Of a DNA stretch of 6,572 nucleotides, positions 1 to 6,444 are shown piece after piece. The stretch's first letter is position 1, and each line of letters opens with the position of its first letter. Source of the stretch: Deltaproteobacteria bacterium (GTDB taxonomy: Bacteria > Myxococcota_A > UBA796); the NCBI GenBank assembly GCA_002707085.1, contig PALY01000031.1, forward strand, positions 48,078 through 54,649, written 5' to 3'. The translations under genes were made by a program, and so were the position numbers. Below the pieces are notes generated by a model. That model was given only the letters and a program-made list of their open reading frames with translations. It was not told where the DNA came from and ran no database searches.

Positions 1-624
1 AGCATGGTCAACTTGTCTCGCATTGCGGAAGAGTTGGTGATGTGGTCCAGCCGAGAATTCAGTTGGGTGCGATTGGGAGAGGCCTGGAGTACAGGTTCTT
101 CGATCATGCCCCAGAAACGAAATCCGGATGCGCCGGAACTGGTTCGCGGGAAGTCCGGCCGTGTTGTGGGCGCCCTACAAGCACTCATCACCATGACCAA
201 GGGATTGCCCATGGCCTACAACCGCGACCTACAGGAAGATCGCGAAGCGTTGTTTGATGCGCTGCATACGACCATCGCGTGCGTGAGTGTCACGGCTGGG
301 TGTTTTGAGTCTTTGACGGTGATGGGTGGACCCGATTTACACGGTGATTTTTCGCTCACGACCGAATTGGCAGACTTTCTGGCTTCCACGGGTGTTCCTT
401 TTCGGGATGCACATCATGTTGCGGGCGGTCTGGTCAAGTTGTGTGAGACTCGAGGGTGTACGCTTGCCGAACTGACATTGGCTGATTTGAAGGAAGCGCA
501 TCCTTCATTTACCGAAGAAGCGCTGTCATGGTTGGAGCCGGAAATGGCCGTTGAACGGCGAACTTCCCATGGGGGCACCGCGTGGTCAGAAGTAGAGCGG
601 CAACTGGGTTTGCTTCGCGCTTGA
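1..624 (+). CDS. argH: Argininosuccinate lyase, C-terminal part (5' end outside window)
   Basis: Argininosuccinate lyase splits argininosuccinate into arginine and fumarate, the last step of arginine biosynthesis, in the cytoplasm. The reading frame is open from base 1, so the gene continues upstream and the ATG at position 4 is internal. About 207 residues are present of a family length near 460. The fumarase/aspartase superfamily signature GSSIMPQKRNPD is seen at about residues 32-43 of the fragment; its flexible loop carries the catalytic serine in this family. It is followed by an LQEDREALFDA stretch and a REAHH-like FRDAHHVAGG segment, both typical of ArgH rather than of fumarase or adenylosuccinate lyase. 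The gene ends with TGA at 622-624 and converges on ilvE, with a hairpin between them. Nothing in the visible part looks broken. Upstream partners such as argG cannot be seen. Confidence 0.95.
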   Translation, partial: SMVNLSRIAEELVMWSSREFSWVRLGEAWSTGSSIMPQKRNPDAPELVRGKSGRVVGALQALITMTKGLPMAYNRDLQEDREALFDALHTTIACVSVTAGCFESLTVMGGPDLHGDFSLTTELADFLASTGVPFRDAHHVAGGLVKLCETRGCTLAELTLADLKEAHPSFTEEALSWLEPEMAVERRTSHGGTAWSEVERQLGLLRA

Positions 625-630
625 TGTGTC

Positions 631-666
631 TTCCGCGTGCAGTGAAAGATCACTGCAGCGGCGGAA
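631..666. terminator. Hairpin between convergent argH and ilvE, possible bidirectional terminator
   Basis: The left arm is TTCCGC (631-636) and TGCAGTGA (638-645). The right arm is TCACTGCA (650-657) and GCGGAA (661-666). The loop is AAGA, with a small asymmetric bulge between the two stem blocks. It starts 7 bases after the argH stop and lies 16 bases beyond the ilvE stop on the other strand, where a shared terminator is expected. Neither side has a clear T-tract, so intrinsic termination is only probable. Confidence 0.55.
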
Positions 667-681
667 GGGGTGGCGTGTCAA

Positions 682-1593
682 TTAGTAGGTGGTGATGAAG
701 GGCTTCATCCAGTCTACTTGTCCACGTACACCATTTACGTAGGTTTCCTGAACCATTTTCGTGATTGGCCCTGGGGGGCCGACCTCTCTGCGGTCCACTT
801 CCCGAATGGGGGTGACTTCTGCAGCGGTACCGGTCATGAAGATTTCATCTGAAATGTACAACGCATCTCTTCCGAACAACATTTCGTGGACCTTTAGGCC
901 TTCGTTCTCCAGAATCTGAATGGCCGTTTTTCGAGTAATACCACCCAAAATATTCTGGATAGGCGGTGTTTTGACCACGCCATCTCGAATGATGAAAAGG
1001 TTCTCGCCTGTACCTTCGGCAACGTAGCCAGAATGGTCCAGCATAATGGCTTCGTCGAAGCCATTGTCGTTGGCTTCGTAGCGCGCCATGATCGAGTTGA
1101 CGTAGTGACCCGTAATCTTTGCCCGTTGCAGGTTTGCATTGACATGATGTCGAGTGAACGAACTTGTGGCGACGCGGATTCCATTTTGGATACCTTCGTC
1201 TCCCAAGTACGCACCCCATTTCCAGACAATGATGGATACATGCACGGGATTGTTTCTGGCACCAAGTCCCATCCCACCCATTCCGAGGTAGATGAGGGGA
1301 CGAATATAGGCTGACTCAAACTCGTTTTTGATGAGTGTGTCCAAGCAGGCCTGACGTATTTCTTCCAATGTGTATGGTACTTCCATACGGCACATCTTGG
1401 CAGAATCCAGCAGTCTGCGGATGTGTTCTTCCAACTTGAAGATACCGCCGCCACCGCCCACTTGGTCGTAGCTCCGAATGCCTTCAAATACACCCAATCC
1501 GTAATGCAGACTGTGGCTCAGGATGTGCGTGGTCGCATTTTCAAAGGGGACCATTTCCCCATCCATCCAAATGTATGAACTTCGAATGCTCAT
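682..1593 (-). CDS. ilvE: Branched-chain amino acid aminotransferase, PLP fold class IV
   Basis: This enzyme transfers the amino group between glutamate and the keto acids of leucine, isoleucine and valine, the last step of their synthesis and the first of their breakdown, in the cytoplasm. The 303 residues match IlvE length (about 300-310). Visible hallmarks are LHYGLGVFEGIR (residues 29-40), the HIRRLLDSAK segment with the PLP-phosphate arginine (57-66), Lys159 in RAKITGHYVNS as the expected Schiff-base lysine, EGTGENLF (193-200) with the glutamate facing the pyridine nitrogen, GGIT (217-220), and the TGTAAEV loop (254-260). An unusual run of five glycines (46-50) sits in a loop before the IFKLEEHI helix. 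The start ATG overlaps the stop of the upstream M16 gene (ATGA, 4 bases) and has GGAGA about 7 bases ahead, so translation is probably coupled. D-amino acid aminotransferase and ADC lyase are less likely given the motif set. Confidence 0.93.
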   Translation of the reverse strand: MSIRSSYIWMDGEMVPFENATTHILSHSLHYGLGVFEGIRSYDQVGGGGGIFKLEEHIRRLLDSAKMCRMEVPYTLEEIRQACLDTLIKNEFESAYIRPLIYLGMGGMGLGARNNPVHVSIIVWKWGAYLGDEGIQNGIRVATSSFTRHHVNANLQRAKITGHYVNSIMARYEANDNGFDEAIMLDHSGYVAEGTGENLFIIRDGVVKTPPIQNILGGITRKTAIQILENEGLKVHEMLFGRDALYISDEIFMTGTAAEVTPIREVDRREVGPPGPITKMVQETYVNGVRGQVDWMKPFITTY

Positions 1594-3023
1594 TTGATTG
1601 TCTCCATTACGTTTCCGTCGGTATCTAGTTCGATGATGGGGTAGCCCAAAGCTTCCAAGCCTGTGCGAATGGTTGCCGCATCTCCTACAACCAAGACACT
1701 CAACTCATCGGCGATGATTTGATCGTTCCATGCAGCTTGAGCGGCTTCCGTGTTCACATTTCGGACGCGGTCTGCGTATCCCGTGACCCAGTCTTCAGGT
1801 AGGTCATACAACCAGATGCTTTGAATCTGGTCGAGCAGGTAGCTGGGTTGCTCAAAGCGTACTGGGCGGGACCCCAACATGTATCCAGATGTCGCCAAAA
1901 GCTCGTCTTGCACGAAGGGGCGGTCCGCTTTGGATTCGTTTACCTCACGCATGATCTCTGAAATGCTATCTGCGGTGGTGTCTGTTTTGACACTTGTGCT
2001 GGCTTTCCAAACGCCAGGAGCGTAGTCGGATCGCAAGCCAGAGCGAGCGCCATAGGTCCAACCCTTGTCTTCACGAAGGTTCATGTTCAAACGTGCGGAG
2101 AACATTCCGCCGTACATCATGTTGCCCATGGTTGCATTGAACCAGTTGTCGTCTGTCTTCTTGAGGTCGAGGCATCGGAACACATTGAGTACCGATTGAG
2201 GCGCCCCTGGTTTATCCACAAGGAAAATCGTGGTTTGTTCTACGTTTGCCTGTGTCGTCTGAAGACGGTCCGCTTTCGTGGATTCGCCTGTCCATGAACC
2301 AAAACGCTCTTCTAGGAGGGGGAGAATCGTTTCAAGGTTCGTGTCACCACCAACAAATATCTGTGCATTGCCTGGAACCAAGTTCGTTCCCCACCAGGCG
2401 CGCATATCGTCGGTGGTGATGGCTTCATAGGTCTCTTCGGTTTTCAAAATTCCTTTGTAGGTTTCACCATAGATGAGGCGGCTGCTGACCCGACTTGCGA
2501 TGGAGCGAGGGTTGTTTCGGGCGGAAGCCAGTCCAGCAATCCGATCTTTCTTCATGAGATCCCAATCATCTTGCTCAAATGTGGGTTCCATGAGAACGGT
2601 GGTCAGGAGGTCCAAGCCTGGGGCTATATTTTTGGTCAGTACGCCGAGAGAGAGCTGTGAAGCGTCATTGCTCGCCCAACTGTTAATGTTGGCCGCCAAT
2701 CGTTTGCTGGCAGTGCTGAGTCCCGAAGCATCGTACTCCCCAGCCCCTTCATTCAGCATGTCGAGGGTGACGCTGGCCAAACCGGCCATTTCTACGGTGT
2801 CGTTCCAAGAGCCACGATCGAATGCAATCCGTACGTTGACCATGGGTACTTCATTGTTTTCGACCACTGTGACTTGAACACCATTGGAGAGCTGTCCAGT
2901 TTGTGCCTCGGGCAGTTGAAAGGGTCGGGCTTCCAACGGTGCGGGTTCAGTCTTACGGAAATCAGATGCCAATGCAGGCGAGGCCGACAACATGGCGCTT
3001 GTAATCAGGATGAATGTGCGCAT
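1590..3023 (-). CDS. M16-family peptidase-like protein lacking the zinc site (non-catalytic partner)
   Basis: This is an M16 (pitrilysin/mitochondrial processing peptidase-like) protein of 477 residues that lacks the zinc-binding HxxEH motif. At the position where the motif belongs it reads TLDMLNEG (86-93), with no histidine, and the downstream glutamate region is also changed (KKDRIAG, 158-164). The C-terminal M16 domain is well kept, including FSARLNMNLREDKGWTYGA (308-326). A Sec signal peptide is visible: a short basic start, a hydrophobic core, and a likely cut after ALA (residue 19), so the mature protein should be exported. The start ATG overlaps the stop of the active M16 gene upstream (TAATG) and is preceded by AGGAGG. 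In known families such inactive M16 chains pair with an active chain, as in the bacterial Sph2681/Sph2682 type and in mitochondrial alpha/beta MPP. The gene order here fits such a heterodimer; the pairing itself is inferred. Confidence 0.9.
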   Translation of the reverse strand: MRTFILITSAMLSASPALASDFRKTEPAPLEARPFQLPEAQTGQLSNGVQVTVVENNEVPMVNVRIAFDRGSWNDTVEMAGLASVTLDMLNEGAGEYDASGLSTASKRLAANINSWASNDASQLSLGVLTKNIAPGLDLLTTVLMEPTFEQDDWDLMKKDRIAGLASARNNPRSIASRVSSRLIYGETYKGILKTEETYEAITTDDMRAWWGTNLVPGNAQIFVGGDTNLETILPLLEERFGSWTGESTKADRLQTTQANVEQTTIFLVDKPGAPQSVLNVFRCLDLKKTDDNWFNATMGNMMYGGMFSARLNMNLREDKGWTYGARSGLRSDYAPGVWKASTSVKTDTTADSISEIMREVNESKADRPFVQDELLATSGYMLGSRPVRFEQPSYLLDQIQSIWLYDLPEDWVTGYADRVRNVNTEAAQAAWNDQIIADELSVLVVGDAATIRTGLEALGYPIIELDTDGNVMETIK

Positions 3024-4384
3024 TACTTGCCCTCCTCTTGAGTTTCATCTTCGGGTCCGATGTGAAGAACGATGCGCCCTTTACCCAGTCCCTTCGCTGC
3101 GGTCAGAACACCTTCTGGTGTCACAGACAAGAAGCGGTCGAGGTCCTTCTGGATGTAGTTGGTATCGCCCGTTTGGATGTAGTACTGGTTGAGTCGATTG
3201 CCTTTGGACGAAATCGACCGCAGCCCTCTGTAAAAGGCTGCTTCCCAGTTGATTTTAGCCAACTCAACTTCGTTTTCAGTGACGCCATTCTCTCGAACGT
3301 TTTCAAGAAGAGTGTCGATTTCTACGACCAGTACATCAGGATCGATCCCCGATGATGCGGTGGCTTCTACAACATAGAAGCTGCCCAAGAACATCGATAC
3401 TTGGTAGGCAGAGATATCTTGTGCGAGTTGTTTGTCTTGGACCAGGGCCTTGTACAGGCGGCTGTCTTTTCCACTGGAGAGAATGCTGGAAAGCGTGTCT
3501 AACTCCGCGTCTCCTGGCTTGTACATGGCGGGGGAGTGCCATGCGATCCACACTTTGTCGTGTGGAACATCATCGGTTTTCCGGATGATGGTTTCTTCTG
3601 TAAGCACCGTGGGTTCTACTGTAAGAACGGGTTCGGGTTGGGGTCCGGATGGCAGGTCTCCGAAGTATTTTTGAACCAGCGCCTTGGCTTCTTCAGGATC
3701 AAAGTCTCCCGTGATGGAGAGCGATGCGTTGTTGGGCAGGTACCATTGCTTGAAGAAATCTTTGACGTCCTCGAGGGTCGCGGCATCGATGTCTTCATGC
3801 TTGCCTATTGTGGGGATGTGGTAGGGGTGGCCTTCTGGGTACAGGTTTTCGAAAAGCCACCACCAAGTCATTCCATAAGGACGATTTTCATAGCTTTGTC
3901 GCCGTTCATTGCGGACAACGAGTTTTTGGTTGTCGAGCTTTTCTTGGGTGAGTGCCGGCAGGAGGAATCCCATGCGGTCTGCTTCTAACCATAGGGCCAA
4001 CGGCAATCGTTCTGATGGCACACCTTCAAAATAGTTGGTGCGATCCATGTTGGTTGTACCGTTGATTTGCGCTCCCACCCGCTGGAGTGGTTGGAAGTAT
4101 TCACCGTCCATGTTCTCTGAACCCTGGAACATCAGGTGTTCGAATAGGTGTGCAAAGCCTGAGCGGCCTTCGACCTCATCTTTGGCCCCCACCTCGTACC
4201 AAAGGTTGGTTTGTACAAAGGGTACGGAATGGTCTTCACTCAAGATGACATGCAAGCCATTGTCGAGATCGTATTCCTCAAAAGGTATCGACAGTTTAGC
4301 GGGCGACACAGCGGCTGGAGGGGCTGTTTTAGGACCGCATCCAGCGAGGGTGAGGGATAGTCCCAGAATCGTGAAAGAGAGCAC
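3023..4384 (-). CDS. M16-family zinc metalloprotease, predicted lipoprotein (active subunit)
   Basis: This is a 453-residue M16B-type zinc protease. The zinc motif HLFEH is at 79-83, and the third ligand Glu160 (in RNERRQ) follows after exactly 76 residues, the classical HxxEH-x76-E spacing. The N-INGTTNMDRTNYF stretch (107-119) and SSGKDSRLYKAL (303-314) of the C-terminal domain are also family hallmarks. The N-terminus ends in LTLAGC with Cys16, a canonical lipobox, so the mature protein is probably lipid-anchored in the envelope. The start codon is GTG (4382-4384) with GGGAGG four bases ahead; an in-frame TAG lies 11 codons upstream, which limits longer starts. The signal sequence is odd in having no Lys or Arg before the hydrophobic core. 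The stop overlaps the next gene (TAATG). It is the first gene of the M16-M16-ilvE operon. The role is probably degradation or processing of peptides in the envelope; the substrate is unknown. Confidence 0.92.
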   Translation of the reverse strand: MLSFTILGLSLTLAGCGPKTAPPAAVSPAKLSIPFEEYDLDNGLHVILSEDHSVPFVQTNLWYEVGAKDEVEGRSGFAHLFEHLMFQGSENMDGEYFQPLQRVGAQINGTTNMDRTNYFEGVPSERLPLALWLEADRMGFLLPALTQEKLDNQKLVVRNERRQSYENRPYGMTWWWLFENLYPEGHPYHIPTIGKHEDIDAATLEDVKDFFKQWYLPNNASLSITGDFDPEEAKALVQKYFGDLPSGPQPEPVLTVEPTVLTEETIIRKTDDVPHDKVWIAWHSPAMYKPGDAELDTLSSILSSGKDSRLYKALVQDKQLAQDISAYQVSMFLGSFYVVEATASSGIDPDVLVVEIDTLLENVRENGVTENEVELAKINWEAAFYRGLRSISSKGNRLNQYYIQTGDTNYIQKDLDRFLSVTPEGVLTAAKGLGKGRIVLHIGPEDETQEEGK

Positions 4385-4405
4385 ATGTCCTCCCAGTTGG
4401 GTTGG

Positions 4406-4438
4406 GCTGTCGGTCTATCGGTTTTAGTGGCAGACAGC
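4406..4438. repeat. Gapped inverted repeat upstream of the M16 operon
   Basis: GCTGTC (4406-4411) and GACAGC (4433-4438) form 6-base arms 21 bases apart, just upstream of the M16 operon start and downstream of the neighbouring terminator. It could be an operator or a 5' leader hairpin. The short arms make chance a real possibility. I could not identify convincing -35 and -10 boxes in 4395-4476, although the operon's promoter should lie there because a terminator precedes it. Confidence 0.25.
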
Positions 4439-4476
4439 ACCCGCTCAGGGAAAAGCGATGCACAGCACGCACCAAT

Positions 4477-4511
4477 AAAAATGGTGGGCCTACGGTTTCG
4501 TAGGCCCACCA
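4477..4511 (-). terminator. Intrinsic terminator of the acidic lipoprotein gene
   Basis: A perfect 13-bp stem (4482-4494 with 4499-4511) encloses a 4-base loop. On the minus strand the stem is followed directly by TTTTTATT, a standard Rho-independent signal. It begins 41 bases after the stop codon of the lipoprotein gene and separates that gene from the M16 operon on the same strand. The lipoprotein gene is therefore the last gene of its transcript, and the only one visible after the riboswitch. Confidence 0.92.
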
Positions 4512-4552
4512 GGAAGTTGAATTGCTTCTTTGGGTAAAGAAAACCAAATCAA

Positions 4553-6358
4553 CTAGTCGATTGGCACCCAAAAGTCTGAAATGCAGCTTTCTTCCGTTGT
4601 CCGTTCAGACAACTCATCAATGGAACTGTCACTTGACGAAACGGCTTCCAAGTCCACACACACAGAGTATGCATCAGATTCATCAATTTGCCAGTTTACG
4701 CGAATATGAACGGCTGATTCTTCCGCTTCCCAAACACCTTCAGGCAGCAAGACCACAAGGAAGTCTTCGTCATTGTCGTACGCAACAACATCATAAACCT
4801 CTCCCGATTCTTCCCAACTGAAAGCGCTGATAGTTAGATCTCCATCCGAAAATTCTCCGGTGAGTTCAAGCCATTCGCGGGCTTCTACAGCATCGGTAGA
4901 GTCAAAACCAGTTTCGATGTCTTCATCGGGCAGGCTCAGCAGTTCATCCAATGTTTCGCCTATTGCACTGTAGATATCGACGAAACCGTCTTCAGATTCT
5001 CGCCAGTTCACACGAACATACAGGTCTTCTTCAACAAAAACCACAAGGTATGCGTCGTCATTGTTGTATGCCTCGATGGAGTAATCAAGCTCAGACTCGT
5101 TCCAGAAAAAGGGAGAGACAGAAACGGCTTCCAACGGATTGTAGTCGAGAGACCATTCGCCATCCATGTCGATGGGTGAACGAACTTCCAGCCATTCTTC
5201 ACATGCAGCAGTGATGTCTTCTTCCGTGAGTTCTTCCAATTCCTCGACAGTGTCACCTGTGGCTGAAGGACAAACCATGTTCCAATCCCCGTCAGTGTTC
5301 CAGTCGATGCGAATGAAAGGTGGTTCGCCTTCGCTGATTACGTCTGTGACGTTGACGATAAGGTAGTTGACTTCGTTGTCGAAGGCATCGATTGGAAAAA
5401 CGGCATCTTCGTCATCACTGGAGTCTGTCCAAAAGAAAGGACTCACTTTGAATGTATCACCGCTCAGTGTTTCCCATTCTCCGGCCACCTCGATTTGCTT
5501 CCGCAATTCAAACCATTCGCCGTCACATGCGCTTTCGATATCGTCTTCTGTGAGGTCTTCGAGTTCCTCTACGGTTTCCGCATAGCCTGAAACACACATC
5601 CAATAGCCATCATCGACGGCTTGCCAGTCTGCACGGCCGTACGGGGCTTCAGCTTCGTCGCCAAACATTGCAAGATCGACAATTATATAGTTTGCATCGT
5701 TGTCGTGACCCACCACATCAACGTTCGTGACGGATTCGGTCCAATAGAAAGGACTAAAGTTGAATTCCGTTCCGTCTTCACGAAACCATTGACCATCGAT
5801 TTCCAGACTGGCGCGCATTTGAGACCATGGGAATGAGTTGCATCCCGCTTCTAGGTCTTCGGCATCCGCACTTGCTGCTGCCAATGCTTCTTCTTCTGTG
5901 GCTGCGTCATATGTTGATTGACAGTAGAAGAGTTCGCCATCAGCGTCCCAAGCCCAATCATATTTGGACCACAAATCGGGCGACCAGGAATCAGCACCAT
6001 TTTGTGCAACGGCCCACATGGCGTCATTGTCGTATTCTGTAATGGCGGAACCATTCCACGATTCTGAATCGATCAACTGTTGAGAACCCCAGTTGTCCGT
6101 CCAGTCTCCAGCGATGCTAATGTCGGCTTCGACTGGCTCGCCGGTGTCGTCTGCATCTGCATCTGCATCAGCGTCTGCGTCTGCATCTGCGTCCGCGTCG
6201 GCATCCGAATCAGCGTCTGCATCGGCATCCGCGTCCGCGTCGGCATCCGCGTCGGCATCGGTATCGTGATCCGCGTGTCCGGTATCAGCGTCATCCTTTT
6301 CATCACAGGCAACTGAAAGTCCGGCCAATAAAGCCAAAAGTAGTAATTTTTTGTTCAT
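4553..6358 (-). CDS. Highly acidic repeat lipoprotein under a B12 riboswitch, function unknown
   Basis: I do not recognise a named gene. The 601-residue product starts at the ATG at 6356-6358, preceded by GAGGAG eight bases ahead. It begins with a Lys-Lys signal sequence ending LSVAC (Cys18), a plausible though imperfect lipobox with Ser at -3. A linker of 17 Asp-Ala pairs plus one Asp-Ser follows (34-70), then five tandem degenerate repeats of about 100 residues: 80-182, 183-286, 287-393, 394-500 and 501-601. Repeat hallmarks are G-[DEQ]-W near the start (repeats 1-4), SPF[FY]W, a Y/F-x-ND..Y[LI][IV]V strand, R[IVA][DN]W, a Cys, TxEEL..L..EDI, a second Cys, and W.E[LV]R. By hand count there are about 166 Asp/Glu against 17 Lys/Arg, so the protein is strongly acidic. 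No enzyme or transporter motif is visible. A cobalamin riboswitch precedes it, and a terminator follows. A role in capturing B12 or a related ligand at the cell surface is a hypothesis only; a structural or adhesin-like role is possible. Confidence 0.85.
   Translation of the reverse strand: MNKKLLLLALLAGLSVACDEKDDADTGHADHDTDADADADADADADADADSDADADADADADADADADADDTGEPVEADISIAGDWTDNWGSQQLIDSESWNGSAITEYDNDAMWAVAQNGADSWSPDLWSKYDWAWDADGELFYCQSTYDAATEEEALAAASADAEDLEAGCNSFPWSQMRASLEIDGQWFREDGTEFNFSPFYWTESVTNVDVVGHDNDANYIIVDLAMFGDEAEAPYGRADWQAVDDGYWMCVSGYAETVEELEDLTEDDIESACDGEWFELRKQIEVAGEWETLSGDTFKVSPFFWTDSSDDEDAVFPIDAFDNEVNYLIVNVTDVISEGEPPFIRIDWNTDGDWNMVCPSATGDTVEELEELTEEDITAACEEWLEVRSPIDMDGEWSLDYNPLEAVSVSPFFWNESELDYSIEAYNNDDAYLVVFVEEDLYVRVNWRESEDGFVDIYSAIGETLDELLSLPDEDIETGFDSTDAVEAREWLELTGEFSDGDLTISAFSWEESGEVYDVVAYDNDEDFLVVLLPEGVWEAEESAVHIRVNWQIDESDAYSVCVDLEAVSSSDSSIDELSERTTEESCISDFWVPID
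4556..6121 (-). repeat. Five tandem protein repeats of about 100 residues within the lipoprotein
   Basis: Approximate unit boundaries on the DNA are 5813-6121, 5501-5812, 5180-5500, 4859-5179 and 4556-4858, counted from the N-terminus. Units 2 and 3 are the most alike: both have SPF-[YF]-FW-type strands, ETVEELEDLT or DTVEELEELT, and Cys pairs 23 residues apart (255/278, 363/386). Unit 1 is divergent (DNWG, NPDLW-like SPDLW, YCQSTYDA; Cys146/Cys173). Unit 5 has lost its first strand and has Cys567/Cys592. Unit 4 lacks both cysteines, with Ile462 and Phe485 at the aligned sites. The repeats are visible at protein level only; the DNA has drifted far, so the duplications are old. Confidence 0.8.
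6149..6259 (-). repeat. Asp-Ala dipeptide linker tract (GAY GCN hexamer repeat)
   Basis: Eighteen near-identical dipeptide units run from residue 34 to 69, all Asp-Ala except one Asp-Ser (residues 50-51), and are closed by Asp70-Asp71. The codons vary freely (GAT/GAC with GCA/GCC/GCG/GCT), so the DNA is only an imperfect 6-base repeat and selection appears to act on the peptide. The position just after the lipid cysteine and before the folded repeats fits an extended, charged spacer that holds the domains away from the membrane. Confidence 0.9.
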
Positions 6359-6363
6359 CGTTG

Positions 6364-6400
6364 TGTCTCCTCGAACAACATGGGCATGGGAGAGGAGACA
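6364..6400 (-). promoter_or_regulatory. Shine-Dalgarno-sequestering hairpin (riboswitch expression platform)
   Basis: In the mRNA, UGUCUCCUC (from 6392-6400) is perfectly complementary over 9 bp to GAGGAGACA (from 6364-6372), with a 19-base loop. The second arm contains the GAGGAG ribosome binding site, eight bases ahead of the lipoprotein ATG. No U-tract follows the hairpin, so control would be on translation initiation rather than transcription termination. The upstream arm can alternatively pair over 7 bases (GUCUCCU) with AGGAGAC in the B12 box (6450-6456), giving a mutually exclusive switch. The pairing is seen in the sequence; the switching is inferred. Confidence 0.7.
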
Positions 6401-6444
6401 GCGGCTCCAACCCATAAACCCGGGGTCAGGTTTTCCATGAGTAT

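Noticed and set aside
4..6. ATG at position 4 as the start of argH
   Set aside because: The frame is open to base 1 and the conserved fumarase-superfamily signature sits only about 30 codons in, so roughly half the enzyme lies upstream.
894..1493. 199-codon minus-strand frame inside ilvE
   Set aside because: It is an alternate frame over a well-supported aminotransferase, with low-complexity translation typical of a shadow.
3536..3988. 150-codon plus-strand open frame opposite the active M16 gene (and similar frames at 2473-2877 and 3014-3355)
   Set aside because: They lie antisense within clearly conserved protease domains, and the translations show no family motif or plausible start context.
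6149..6259. CRISPR-like or minisatellite array
   Set aside because: The repeat unit is 6 bases, contiguous, codon-phased and inside a gene; there are no spacers.
6080..6316. Plus-strand open frame rich in Val, Cys, Ile and Arg
   Set aside because: It is the antisense shadow of the Asp-Ala codon repeat and has no independent coding evidence.
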